Assembly: GCF_001267925.1 (NCBI RefSeq)
Contig: NZ_CP011409.1
Coordinates: 1,860,001 to 1,924,000 of the forward strand
DNA length: 64,000 nucleotides
From: Herbaspirillum hiltneri N3
Lineage (GTDB): Bacteria; Pseudomonadota; Gammaproteobacteria; Burkholderiales; Burkholderiaceae_D
Direction of reading: 5' to 3'
Of this stretch, positions 51,686 through 61,059 are shown in pieces. The notes under the pieces are model-generated. The model saw nothing but the letters and a program-made list of their open reading frames with translations. It was not told the origin of the DNA and did not search any database. How positions within the stretch are numbered: position 1 is the first letter of the stretch; the number at the start of each line of letters is the position of its first letter. A program made the position numbers and the translations under genes.

Positions 51686-53572
51686 ATGAGTCAATCCAAC
51701 CAGTTCTCCCTGCTCGGTCAACGCCGTTTTGCGCCGTTTTTCTGGACCCAGTTCCTCGGTGCGCTCAACGACAACGTTTTCAAGACCGCGCTGCTCACCA
51801 TCCTGACCTATGACGCGCTGAGCTGGACCGACATCGACACCGGCCTGCTTAACAACCTGATCCCGGGTTTGTTCATCCTGCCGTTCTTCCTGTTTTCGGC
51901 GACCGCCGGGCAGTTGGCCGACAAGATGGAAAAAGGCCGGCTGGCGCGCTACGTCAAGCTGCTCGAGATCGGCATCATGGGTATCGCCGCCTACGGCTGG
52001 ATGACGCATCACCTGTGGCTGCTGGTGGTCGCGGTGGCCGGCATGGGCGTGCACTCGACCATCTTCGGCCCGGTCAAGTACGCTTATTTGCCGCAGCAGC
52101 TCAAGCCGCAGGAACTGGTCGGAGGCAACGGCGTGATCGAAATGGGCACCTTCGTCGGCATTCTGCTGGGCGAAGTGATCGGCGCCGTACTGGTGGTGCA
52201 CAAGCCGTTCGGACTGGAAATGGTCGCGGCGATCACGATCGGCTTCGCCGTGCTGGGCTGGCTGGCCAGCCTCGGCATTCCCTCTTCGCCGGCACCGGCG
52301 CCTGATCTCAAAATCAATTGGAATCCGTTCTCGGAAATGGTGCGCAACCTCGGTTTCTCGCGCCGCAACCGTCCGGTGTTCCTGTCTATCCTGGGCAATT
52401 CGTGGTTCTGGTTTTATGGCGCCATCGTGCTGGCGCAATTCCCGCTGTATGCGAAGAATTACCTGCACGGCGACCACAGCGTTTTTGTTCTGCTGCTGAT
52501 GGTTTTCTCGGTCGGCATCGGCATCGGTTCGCTGCTGTGCGAACGCCTTTCGGGGCACAAGGTGGAAATCGGCCTGGTGCCGTTCGGTGCGATCGGCTTG
52601 TCCGTGTTCGGGCTCGAACTGTACTTCGCCAGCGTCAGCTACAGTGCGACGGCGGCGGTCGACATGAGCGGCTTCCTGGCGCAGCACGGCAGCCTGCGCA
52701 TCCTGATCGACTGCGCGATGATCGGCGTGTTCGGCGGCTTGTACATCGTGCCGCTGTTTGCGCTGATCCAGACGCGCTGCGATCCCGAACACGTATCGCG
52801 CACCATTGCCGGCATGAACATCATGAACTCGCTGTTCATGGTGGTGGCCGCTTTGCTGGCGATGGTGCTGCTGCGCTCGGGCTTCACGATCCCGCAGATT
52901 TTCCTCATCACGGCGATCCTCAATGCGCTGGTGGCGACCTACATCTTCTCGCTGGTGCCGGAATTCCTGATGCGTTTCCTGGCATGGATGCTGATCCATA
53001 CCATTCATCGCGTGCGTACCGTCAACGCGGATCTGATTCCCAAGCATGGCGCGGCGGTGCTGGTGTGCAACCACGTCAGCTATGTCGACGCGATCGTCAT
53101 CATGGCCGCCAGCCCGCGTCCGATCCGCTTCGTCATGGATCACCGCATCTTCAGGACGCCGGTCCTGTCGTGGATCTTCCGCACCGCCAAGGCGATCCCG
53201 ATTGCGCCTGCCAAGGAAGATCCGTGGCTGATGGAAAAGGCCTACGTCGACATCGCGCAGGCGCTGCATGAAGGCGACCTGGTCTGCATCTTCCCGGAAG
53301 GCAAGCTGACCAGTAACGGCGAGATCAATGAATTCAAGGGCGGCATCAAGAAAATCATCGACCGCTCGCCGGTGCAGGTATTCCCGCTGGCCTTGCGCGG
53401 CCTGTGGGGCAGTCTGCTGACGCGCGGCGCCGGCAATCCTTTCCATCGCTCGTTCAAGCGCGGCTTGTTTTCGAAGCTGGAACTGGCGGTCGGCGAGCCT
53501 ATTGCGGCGCAACAGGCGACGCCGGAATACCTGCAGCAGCGCGTGAGCGAACTGCGCGGCGAGTGGAAATGA
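51686..53572 (+). CDS. LplT-like MFS transporter fused to PlsC-type acyltransferase
   Basis: This 628-residue protein has an N-terminal major facilitator domain of about 12 helices (residues 10-415; opening FAPFFWTQFLGALNDNVFKTALL typical of lysophospholipid transporter LplT) and a C-terminal 1-acylglycerol-3-phosphate acyltransferase domain with NHVSYVD (near residue 457) and FPEGKLTSNG (near 540). The pair would flip lysophospholipid into the inner leaflet and re-acylate it, as LplT-Aas does in E. coli, but without the acyl-ACP synthetase part. Outer-membrane phospholipase A at 40450 could supply such substrates. Confidence 0.9.
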   Translation: MSQSNQFSLLGQRRFAPFFWTQFLGALNDNVFKTALLTILTYDALSWTDIDTGLLNNLIPGLFILPFFLFSATAGQLADKMEKGRLARYVKLLEIGIMGIAAYGWMTHHLWLLVVAVAGMGVHSTIFGPVKYAYLPQQLKPQELVGGNGVIEMGTFVGILLGEVIGAVLVVHKPFGLEMVAAITIGFAVLGWLASLGIPSSPAPAPDLKINWNPFSEMVRNLGFSRRNRPVFLSILGNSWFWFYGAIVLAQFPLYAKNYLHGDHSVFVLLLMVFSVGIGIGSLLCERLSGHKVEIGLVPFGAIGLSVFGLELYFASVSYSATAAVDMSGFLAQHGSLRILIDCAMIGVFGGLYIVPLFALIQTRCDPEHVSRTIAGMNIMNSLFMVVAALLAMVLLRSGFTIPQIFLITAILNALVATYIFSLVPEFLMRFLAWMLIHTIHRVRTVNADLIPKHGAAVLVCNHVSYVDAIVIMAASPRPIRFVMDHRIFRTPVLSWIFRTAKAIPIAPAKEDPWLMEKAYVDIAQALHEGDLVCIFPEGKLTSNGEINEFKGGIKKIIDRSPVQVFPLALRGLWGSLLTRGAGNPFHRSFKRGLFSKLELAVGEPIAAQQATPEYLQQRVSELRGEWK

Positions 53573-53624
53573 CCGCCACACTGGTAAAATTCCACTTTCA
53601 CATCATTAAAAGCAGAGCTTCGCT

Positions 53625-54722
53625 ATGTCCGGCAATACCCTCGGCACGCTGTTTACCGTTACCACCTTCGGCGAATCCCATGGCCCGGCCATCGGTTGCG
53701 TGATCGACGGCTGCCCGCCGGGCATGGCGCTCTCCGAGGCCGATATCCAGCCTGAGCTGGATCGTCGCAAGCCGGGCACCTCGCGCCATGTAACCCAGCG
53801 GCAGGAGCCGGACACGGTCGAAATCCTGTCCGGCGTGTTCGAAGGCAAGACCACCGGCACGCCGATTGCACTGCTGATCCGCAATCAGGACCAGCGCAGC
53901 AAGGACTACGGCAATCTGCTCGACACCTTCCGTCCCGGCCATGCCGACTACACCTATTGGCACAAGTACGGCATCCGCGATCCGCGCGGCGGCGGCCGTT
54001 CGTCGGCGCGCCTGACCGCGCCCGTGGTCGGCGCCGCGGCGGTGGCCAAGAAATGGCTGTTCGAGAAATACGGCACCACCTTCAAGGGCTGCATGAGCCA
54101 GCTCGGCGATATCGCCATTCCGTTCGAGTCCTGGGAGCATGTGCGCGAGAATCCTTTCTTCTCCGCCAATGCGACCATCGTTCCGCAACTGGAAGACTAC
54201 ATGGACGCCTTGCGCAAAGCCGGCGACTCCTGCGGCGCGCGCATCGACGTCGTGGCGCAGAACGTGCCGGTCGGGCTGGGTGAGCCGATCTACGACAAGC
54301 TCGACGCCGAGATCGCCTTTGCCCTGATGGGCATTAATGCCGTCAAGGGCGTGGAAATCGGTGCCGGCTTCAAGTCGGTGGCGCAAAAGGGCACCGAGCA
54401 CGGCGACGCGCTGACGCCGGACGGTTTCGTCGGCAACAACGCCGGCGGCATTCTCGGCGGTATTTCGACCGGCCAGGACATTACCGCGTCGATCGCCATC
54501 AAGCCGACATCGAGCATCCGCTCGCCGCGCCCGTCGATCGACAAGGCCGGGCAAGCCACCGACGTCGAAACCCACGGCCGTCACGACCCATGCGTCGGCA
54601 TTCGCGCCACGCCGATCGCGGAAGCCATGCTGGCGCTGGTGTTGATGGATCACGCCTTGCGTCATCGCGCGCAATGCGGTGACGTGCATGTGACGACGCC
54701 GCAGATCGCCGCACAAAAATAA
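53625..54722 (+). CDS. aroC: Chorismate synthase
   Basis: This 365-residue enzyme makes chorismate from EPSP in the last shared step of aromatic amino-acid synthesis and needs reduced FMN. The three classical signatures are clear: [19 protein letters not shown] near residue 14, the [11 protein letters not shown] segment near 125, and the C-terminal [17 protein letters not shown] near 324. It follows the LplT-PlsC gene by 52 bp. Confidence 0.97.
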   Translation: MSGNTLGTLFTVTTFGESHGPAIGCVIDGCPPGMALSEADIQPELDRRKPGTSRHVTQRQEPDTVEILSGVFEGKTTGTPIALLIRNQDQRSKDYGNLLDTFRPGHADYTYWHKYGIRDPRGGGRSSARLTAPVVGAAAVAKKWLFEKYGTTFKGCMSQLGDIAIPFESWEHVRENPFFSANATIVPQLEDYMDALRKAGDSCGARIDVVAQNVPVGLGEPIYDKLDAEIAFALMGINAVKGVEIGAGFKSVAQKGTEHGDALTPDGFVGNNAGGILGGISTGQDITASIAIKPTSSIRSPRPSIDKAGQATDVETHGRHDPCVGIRATPIAEAMLALVLMDHALRHRAQCGDVHVTTPQIAAQK

Positions 54723-54926
54723 GTCGGATTTGCCGCGTTTTCCAGCGGCGGGCAGAACCGAGTTGTCGTGCGCGGGTCGAATGATCCGCAAGCACGGGGA
54801 GACATTGCGTCTACGGCAACGATGCCAGCGATGCCGACGATGCCAACGATGAGCGGCGGCGACGCCGCATCGGGCCTGGCCGGACCTTCGTTTCCCCTGT
54901 ATTTTTATCTTTCACGAGGGGATGGC

Positions 54927-55775
54927 ATGGGCTACCAACTACTGCAAACATTGCGCCGGCAACAATTCCTGCCGCGACTGCTGATCGCGGCGACCGCACT
55001 GGCGCTGACCGCCTGCGAAAGCGTGCAGACCACCCAGGGCGGCACCGTCGGCGTGACGCGCACGCAAAGCATGGCCTTGTCCGCGCAGGAAATCGACAGC
55101 GCCGCCGTCAAGGAATACGCGCAGGTGCTCGACGAGCAAAGGAAGAAGGGCGCGCTGAACCAGAACGCCGCCCAGATGCGCCGCGTGCGCGCCATCGCCG
55201 ACCGGCTGATCCCGCAAACGGTGGTATTCCGTCCCGACGCCGCCAAGTGGAAATGGGAGGTCAATGTCATTACCTCGCCGGAAGCCAATGCCTGGTGCAT
55301 GCCCGGCGGCAAGATCGCCGTCTACACCGGCCTGATCGAAAAACTCAAGATCACCGACGACGAACTGGCGGCGGTGATGGGCCACGAAATTTCCCACGCC
55401 CTGCGCGAACATGCGCGCGAACGGGCCTCCGAGCAGGCGGTCACCGGTTCGCTGATCTCCATCGGCTCCTCACTGCTGGGCGTCGGCGAACTGGGCCAGC
55501 AGGGAGCGCAGTACGCCTATATGGGCCTGATCGGCCTGCCGAATTCGCGTACCCACGAAACCGAAGCCGACCGCATGGGTGTGGAGCTCGCCGCTCGCGC
55601 CGGCTATGATCCGCGCGCTGCGATTTCCCTGTGGCAAAAAATGGGGCAGATCGGCGGCAGCGAGCCGATGAAATTCATGTCCACGCATCCTTCGCGCGAC
55701 GATCGCATCAGCGACCTGACCGTGTATTCGCAGCGCGTGATGCCGCTCTACGAGCAAAGTAAAAAAATGCGCTGA
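54927..55775 (+). CDS. M48-family metallopeptidase, lipoprotein (LoiP/YcaL-like)
   Basis: This 282-residue zinc protease has a lipoprotein signal (LLIAATALALTACES, lipobox LTAC). The active site HEISH (HExxH in AAVMGHEISHALREH) and the third-ligand motif ETEADRMG are intact, in the single-domain M48C arrangement of LoiP/BepA-like envelope quality-control proteases. ATG 54927 behind GAGGGGAT is chosen; a longer in-frame start would add a repetitive Met/Pro stretch (MPAMPTMPTM) and hide the signal. It ends right at a palindromic repeat. Confidence 0.9.
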   Translation: MGYQLLQTLRRQQFLPRLLIAATALALTACESVQTTQGGTVGVTRTQSMALSAQEIDSAAVKEYAQVLDEQRKKGALNQNAAQMRRVRAIADRLIPQTVVFRPDAAKWKWEVNVITSPEANAWCMPGGKIAVYTGLIEKLKITDDELAAVMGHEISHALREHARERASEQAVTGSLISIGSSLLGVGELGQQGAQYAYMGLIGLPNSRTHETEADRMGVELAARAGYDPRAAISLWQKMGQIGGSEPMKFMSTHPSRDDRISDLTVYSQRVMPLYEQSKKMR

Positions 55776-55915
55776 AACCTGTCCACGATCTTACTGCGAG
55801 GCCATGATCCGGCGTCGGGCGGTGCTCGGAATCCTCATGTACTGAAGTACATTCCGGTTCCTGCGCTCCGGCCGCCACCGGCTGATGGCCTCTCGCTACA
55901 GATCGTGAACAGGTT
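55776..55915. repeat. 140-bp palindromic mobile-element-like repeat
   Basis: The first about 30 nt (AACCTGTCCACGATCTT...) are the inverted complement of the last about 30 nt (...AGATCGTGAACAGGTT), with a few mismatches. The centre holds TGTACTGAAGTACA between imperfect arms (CTCGGAATCC, TTCCGGTTCC). It begins at the first base after the M48 stop codon. The whole can fold into one long hairpin and looks like a MITE or extragenic palindrome; solo ends occur at 19707, 22269 and 37308. Confidence 0.75.
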
Positions 55916-56032
55916 GCAAAGCGTTGCCGAACGCGCGCCAAAACCACATTGCGACCTCGGAAAAGGCGTGTTTATGGCATAATCAAAGGCTCATTTCAAC
56001 GACTTGCGTAGCCTTTACACGCCCGCATCATC

Positions 56033-57433
56033 ATGCTCAAGACGCTATACGACAAACTTTGGGAATCTCACGTTGTTCACACCGAACAAGACGGAACGGC
56101 CATTTTGTACATTGACCGTCACCTATTGCATGAAGTGACCAGCCCGCAAGCATTCGAAGGCCTCAAACTGGCCGGCCGCCAGCCATGGCGCAATGCCGCC
56201 AATCTGGTGGTGGCCGACCACAACGTGCCGACCACCAATCGCGCCAACGGCATTGCCGATCCGATCTCGCGCCTGCAGGTCGAGACGCTGGACGCCAACG
56301 CCAAGGAATACGGCCTGACCTATTTCGGCATGAACGACAAGCGCCAGGGTATCGTGCACGTCATCGGACCTGAGCAAGGCGCGACGCTGCCCGGCATGAC
56401 CGTGGTCTGCGGCGACTCGCACACTTCCACGCACGGCGCGTTCGCCTGCCTGGCGCACGGCATCGGCACCTCCGAAGTCGAGCACGTGCTGGCGACGCAA
56501 ACGCTGCTGGCCAAGAAATCCAAATCCATGCTGGTTCAGGTCGACGGCGCCTTGCCTTCCGGCGTGACTGCAAAAGACATCGTCCTGGCGGTGATCGGCA
56601 AGATCGGTACGGCCGGCGGCACCGGTTACGCCATCGAGTTCGCCGGCTCGACCATGCGCGCGCTGACCATGGAAGGCCGCATGACGGTCTGCAACATGGC
56701 CATCGAAGCAGGCGCGCGCGCCGGCATGATCGCGGTCGACGACACCACCATCAATTACCTCAAGGGCCGTCCGTTCTCGCCCGCGGGCCCGCATTGGGAA
56801 CGCGCCGTGACGTACTGGCGCACGCTGCATTCCGATCCCGGCGCCAAGTTCGACATGGTCGTGACCTTGAACGCCGCCGAGATCAAGCCGCAAGTGACCT
56901 GGGGCACTTCGCCTGAGATGGTGACCGCCATCGACAGCCGCGTGCCGGATCCGGACAAGGAAAAAGACGCGACCAAGCGCGACGGCATGGAAAAGGCCCT
57001 GGCCTACATGGCGTTGAAGCCCAATACCCCGATCGAAGACATCCGCATCGACAAAGTGTTCATCGGCTCCTGCACCAACTCCCGCATCGAAGATTTGCGT
57101 GAAGCGGCGGCAGTGGTGCGCGGCAAGTTCCGCGCGTCCAACGTCAAGCTGGCGATGGTGGTGCCGGGCTCCGGCCTGGTCAAGGAACAGGCCGAACGCG
57201 AAGGCCTGGACAAGATTTTCCGCGATGCCGGTTTTGAATGGCGCGAGCCGGGCTGTTCGATGTGTCTGGCGATGAACGCCGACCGTCTGGAACCGGGCGA
57301 ACGTTGTGCGTCGACGTCCAACCGCAACTTCGAAGGACGTCAGGGCGCCGGCGGCCGTACTCACCTGGTGAGCCCGGCGATGGCGGCTGCAGCAGGTATC
57401 GCAGGACATTTTGTTGATGTGCGTTCTTTGTAA
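56033..57433 (+). CDS. leuC: 3-isopropylmalate dehydratase large subunit
   Basis: This 466-residue subunit of the aconitase-like enzyme in leucine synthesis starts [15 protein letters not shown], as is usual in proteobacteria. The 4Fe-4S ligands are in [13 protein letters not shown] (near residue 347) and [13 protein letters not shown] (near 407-410); [31 protein letters not shown] and [14 protein letters not shown] are further family marks. It forms a complex with LeuD at 57712. Confidence 0.97.
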   Translation: MLKTLYDKLWESHVVHTEQDGTAILYIDRHLLHEVTSPQAFEGLKLAGRQPWRNAANLVVADHNVPTTNRANGIADPISRLQVETLDANAKEYGLTYFGMNDKRQGIVHVIGPEQGATLPGMTVVCGDSHTSTHGAFACLAHGIGTSEVEHVLATQTLLAKKSKSMLVQVDGALPSGVTAKDIVLAVIGKIGTAGGTGYAIEFAGSTMRALTMEGRMTVCNMAIEAGARAGMIAVDDTTINYLKGRPFSPAGPHWERAVTYWRTLHSDPGAKFDMVVTLNAAEIKPQVTWGTSPEMVTAIDSRVPDPDKEKDATKRDGMEKALAYMALKPNTPIEDIRIDKVFIGSCTNSRIEDLREAAAVVRGKFRASNVKLAMVVPGSGLVKEQAEREGLDKIFRDAGFEWREPGCSMCLAMNADRLEPGERCASTSNRNFEGRQGAGGRTHLVSPAMAAAAGIAGHFVDVRSL

Positions 57434-57451
57434 AACTACCTTGGTGAAATC

Positions 57452-57583
57452 ATGAAAAAAATAATTGCTTTGGCTGCACTGGCTGTTTCGTTCCTGACTT
57501 TGACCGGATGCAATACCGTACGCGGTTTCGGTGAAGACGTCTCAAAGGTCGGCGACAAGATGCAGGACGCCAGCAAGAAGTAA
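57452..57583 (+). CDS. ecnA: Entericidin-like small lipoprotein
   Basis: This 43-residue protein begins MKKIIALAALAVSFLTLTGC: a lipoprotein signal with lipobox LTGC, so the mature chain is a 24-residue acylated peptide (NTVRGFGEDVSKVGDKMQ...). This is the entericidin A/B pattern, linked to membrane stress and programmed lysis. It lies between leuC and leuD, 18 bp after leuC, an arrangement I recall from related betaproteobacteria. Whether A or B cannot be told from sequence alone. Confidence 0.85.
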   Translation: MKKIIALAALAVSFLTLTGCNTVRGFGEDVSKVGDKMQDASKK

Positions 57584-57711
57584 TGATGCAGTGGTGGCGG
57601 CAGCCGGTGCGTTCGCACCGCTGTTGCTGATTTGTTTTGTTGAAGAGATAAAAGAAATCGGCTGATCCGGATTGCCGCATGGTGCGGCGATCCATCATCG
57701 ATAAAAGTGCC

Positions 57712-58359
57712 ATGAATAAATTTATTGTCCATGATGGTCTGGTTGCTCCGCTTGACCGCGCCAACGTCGATACCGACGCGATCATCCCCAAGCAATTCCT
57801 GAAATCGATCCAACGCAGCGGCTTCGGTCCGAACCTGTTCGACGAATGGCGCTACCTGGATCACGGCGAGCCGGGCATGGACAACGCCAAGCGTCCGCTG
57901 AATCCGGATTTCGTGCTGAACCAGGCGCGTTATCAAGGCGCATCGATCCTGCTGGCGCGCAAGAATTTCGGTTGCGGCTCCTCGCGCGAACATGCGCCGT
58001 GGGCGCTCGACCAGTACGGCTTCCGCGCGGTGATCGCGCCAAGCTTTGCCGATATTTTCTTTAACAATTGCTTCAAGAACGGCTTGCTGCCGATCGTGCT
58101 GCCGGAGCAGCAGATCGACCGCCTGTTCGACGAAGTGAAGGCATTCCCGGGCTTCCGCCTGATCATTGACCTGGAAAAACAGGTCATTACTACCGCCAAC
58201 GGTAGTCAGACTTACCCGTTTGAGGTCGGCGAATTCCGCAAGTATTGCTTGCTCAATGGCCTGGACGACATCGGTCTGACATTGCGCCAAGCGGACAAAA
58301 TCCGCGCTTTTGAAGAGCGTCACCTGTTCGATCAACCTTGGCTGGCCAACACCATCTGA
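57712..58359 (+). CDS. leuD: 3-isopropylmalate dehydratase small subunit
   Basis: This 215-residue swivelling-domain partner of LeuC has the signatures [35 protein letters not shown] and [22 protein letters not shown] 57712 ([11 protein letters not shown]) is the family start; a GTG/ATG frame upstream lacks a ribosome binding site. It is complete and in operon order after leuC and the entericidin gene. Confidence 0.96.
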   Translation: MNKFIVHDGLVAPLDRANVDTDAIIPKQFLKSIQRSGFGPNLFDEWRYLDHGEPGMDNAKRPLNPDFVLNQARYQGASILLARKNFGCGSSREHAPWALDQYGFRAVIAPSFADIFFNNCFKNGLLPIVLPEQQIDRLFDEVKAFPGFRLIIDLEKQVITTANGSQTYPFEVGEFRKYCLLNGLDDIGLTLRQADKIRAFEERHLFDQPWLANTI

Positions 58360-58486
58360 GCGTTACCGGTCAATTCGCGCAGGTTTCTGAAGTTTCCGAT
58401 CAGCCGGATGTCCCACCGCACGGTCGCCAGGACCGGTGCAGAGGGGCCGCCGGCGTTACCATTTTCCAAGACTAGAAGACGACGAC

Positions 58487-59557
58487 ATGAAGATTGCAAT
58501 TTTGCCAGGCGATGGCATCGGTCCCGAGATCATTGAACAAGCGGTGCGCGTGCTCGATACGCTGGGCGAAAAGTTTGAAATGGAAACCGCACCGGTCGGC
58601 GGCGCAGGCTACGAGGCACACGGCCATCCGCTGCCGGACGGCACGCTGAAGCTGGCCAAGGAAGCCGATGCGATCCTCTTTGGCGCGGTCGGCGACTGGA
58701 AGTACGACACGCTGGATCGTCCGCTGCGCCCCGAGCAAGCGATCCTGGGTCTGCGCAAGCATCTGCAGCTGTTCGCCAATTTCCGTCCTGCAATCTGCTA
58801 TCCGGAGCTGACCGGCGCCTCGTCGCTGAAGCCTGAACTGGTGGCCGGCCTGGACATCCTGATCGTGCGCGAACTGAACGGCGACATCTATTTCGGCCAG
58901 CCGCGCGGCATGCGCGAAGCGCCGGACGGTCCTTTCAAGGGCGCCCGCGAAGGCTTCGACACCATGCGTTACAGCGAGCCGGAAATCCGCCGCATCGCCC
59001 ACGTTGCGTTCCAGGCCGCTGCCAAGCGCGGCAATCGCCTGTGCAGCGTCGACAAGGCCAACGTGCTGGAAACCTTCCAGTTCTGGAAAGACATCGTCAC
59101 CGACGTGCACAAGGAATATCCGCAAGTCGAACTGACCCACATGTACGTGGACAATGCCGCGATGCAACTGGTCAAGGCGCCCAAGAACTTCGACGTCATC
59201 GTGACCGGCAATATGTTCGGCGATATCTTGTCCGACGCGGCAGCCATGCTGACCGGCTCGATCGGCATGTTGCCGTCGGCCTCGCTGGACGCCAACAACA
59301 AGGGTCTGTACGAACCGTCGCACGGTTCGGCGCCCGACATCGCCGGCAAAGGCATCGCCAATCCGCTGGCGACCATCCTGTCGGCGGCCATGATGCTGCG
59401 GTTCTCCCTGAACAAGGCAGAACAGGCTGATCGCATTGAAGCGGCGGTGAAGAAAGTCCTTGCACAAGGCTATCGCACCGGCGATATTTATGAAGAGGGC
59501 ACCACCAAGGTCGGCACCAAAGAAATGGGCGATGCAGTCGTCAAGGCATTGGGCTGA
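58487..59557 (+). CDS. leuB: 3-isopropylmalate dehydrogenase
   Basis: This 356-residue NAD-dependent oxidative decarboxylase acts third in leucine synthesis. [20 protein letters not shown] is the family opening; [16 protein letters not shown] and the cofactor-binding [26 protein letters not shown] are conserved, as is [21 protein letters not shown] 58487 is chosen over an in-frame upstream ATG that would add a basic stretch. Confidence 0.97.
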   Translation: MKIAILPGDGIGPEIIEQAVRVLDTLGEKFEMETAPVGGAGYEAHGHPLPDGTLKLAKEADAILFGAVGDWKYDTLDRPLRPEQAILGLRKHLQLFANFRPAICYPELTGASSLKPELVAGLDILIVRELNGDIYFGQPRGMREAPDGPFKGAREGFDTMRYSEPEIRRIAHVAFQAAAKRGNRLCSVDKANVLETFQFWKDIVTDVHKEYPQVELTHMYVDNAAMQLVKAPKNFDVIVTGNMFGDILSDAAAMLTGSIGMLPSASLDANNKGLYEPSHGSAPDIAGKGIANPLATILSAAMMLRFSLNKAEQADRIEAAVKKVLAQGYRTGDIYEEGTTKVGTKEMGDAVVKALG

Positions 59558-59622
59558 TTGAGGTAGTGGTTTTTTTAACGTGGTAGTTCATTGATGATGG
59601 AAGTTATTCATAGGGAAAGATG

Positions 59623-60729
59623 ATGAAACTGGTTGGTTTGGTTGGCTGGCGTGGAATGGTGGGTTCGGTCCTGATGCAACGCATGCAGGACGAGGGTGAT
59701 TTCGATCACATCGAACCGGTATTTTTTTCGACCTCGAATGCAGGCGGTAAAGCACCGTCGTTCGCCAAAACGGCAACGACGCTGAAAGACGCCAACAGCA
59801 TTGACGAGCTGAAAAAATGCGACATCATTATTACCGCGCAAGGCGGCGACTACACTACCGAGATCTTCCCCAAGCTGCGCGCAGCGGGCTGGAACGGTTT
59901 CTGGATCGATGCCGCGTCGACCCTGCGCATGAAGGACGACGCCGTGATCGTGCTCGATCCGGTCAATGACAATGTCATCCGCGACGCGCTGGCCAAGGGC
60001 GTCAAGAACTACATCGGCGGCAATTGCACCAACTCCATCCTGCTGATGGGCGTGGGCGGCCTGTTCAAGGAAGGTCTGGTCGAGTGGGTCAGTTCCATGA
60101 CCTACCAGGCGGCTTCCGGCGGCGGCGCCAACCACATGCGCGAGCTGTTGAAGGGCATGGGCGTGATCAATGCAGCCGTGGCGGAAGAACTGGCGACACC
60201 GTCGTCGGCGATTCTGGACATCGACAGCAAGGTCGCCGCGACCATTCGCCAAGACGTGCCGACCGAGTACTTCGGCGCGCCGCTGGCCGGCGGCCTGATC
60301 CCATGGATCGACGCGCAACTGGAAAACGGCCAGTCCAAGGAAGAGTGGAAGGGCCAGGCCGAAGTCAACAAGATCCTCGGCAACGAAAAGCCTATCCCTG
60401 TCGACGGCCTGTGCGTGCGCATCGGCGCGATGCGTTGCCATAGCCTGGCGTTGACCATCAAGCTCAAGCGCGACCTGCCGCTGGCTGAGATCGAGTCCAT
60501 CATCCGTGCAGGCAACCAATGGGTGAAATGGGTGCCGAACGATCGCGCCATCACGGTCAAGGAACTGACTCCGGCATCGATCACCGGCAGCCTGGAAATC
60601 GGTGTCGGCCGCGTGCGCAAGCTGAACCAGGGACCGGAATACATTTCCGCGTTCGTGATCGGTGATCAGTTGCTGTGGGGCGCGGCCGAACCGTTGCGTC
60701 GCATGCTGCGCATCATTCTTGGAAAATGA
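59623..60729 (+). CDS. asd: Aspartate-semialdehyde dehydrogenase
   Basis: This 368-residue enzyme of lysine, threonine and methionine synthesis has [14 protein letters not shown] for NADP binding and the catalytic Cys in [15 protein letters not shown] (near residue 134), with [13 protein letters not shown] and the His of [15 protein letters not shown]. The length and motifs fit the proteobacterial type I form. ATG 59623 is chosen over 59620 because AGGGA is better spaced. Confidence 0.97.
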   Translation: MKLVGLVGWRGMVGSVLMQRMQDEGDFDHIEPVFFSTSNAGGKAPSFAKTATTLKDANSIDELKKCDIIITAQGGDYTTEIFPKLRAAGWNGFWIDAASTLRMKDDAVIVLDPVNDNVIRDALAKGVKNYIGGNCTNSILLMGVGGLFKEGLVEWVSSMTYQAASGGGANHMRELLKGMGVINAAVAEELATPSSAILDIDSKVAATIRQDVPTEYFGAPLAGGLIPWIDAQLENGQSKEEWKGQAEVNKILGNEKPIPVDGLCVRIGAMRCHSLALTIKLKRDLPLAEIESIIRAGNQWVKWVPNDRAITVKELTPASITGSLEIGVGRVRKLNQGPEYISAFVIGDQLLWGAAEPLRRMLRIILGK

Positions 60730-61059
60730 TTGTCGGCGGAGCGTGGGGATTTTCTTCCGCTCCGTTGTCAATTTGCAACACCGACCCGTCAAACATTCCG
60801 TCGCCGGAATGCTGACGGGTTTTGACCATCTTGAGAACTTGGTTACACTTGCAGGCCTAAGTTCTTGATGATATGTTGAAAATCAGAATTTATCTCATCC
60901 ACGTCAACAAACCGGCAATATCGCCAGCGCTAGTCAAATCCATTGCTTGATGGCAAGTTGGAGGGCTTACGTTGGCTCGCCGAATCCGGCTTGTCATTGA
61001 TGAAATAAACTTTGGTCTTCAGGCCTTCTTTAACGGAACGTCTACCTCACCATACAAAC
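60730..61059. other. asd-fimV intergenic region, 330 bp
   Basis: Contains the asd terminator (60784-60823) and the fimV promoter region, possibly TTGAGA and TTACACT near 60830-60850. No gene was seen in the rest (about 60850-61059). Confidence 0.5.
60784..60823 (+). terminator. Terminator of asd
   Basis: ACCCGTCA and TGACGGGT arms enclose an inner CATTCCG/CGGAATG stem, followed by TTTT. Confidence 0.8.

Noticed and set aside
51062..53581. 839-codon open frame on the minus strand
   Set aside because: It lies entirely antisense to the CBS and LplT-PlsC genes, is full of Arg/His/Gln/Asp typical of antisense GC-rich coding DNA, and has no family motifs.
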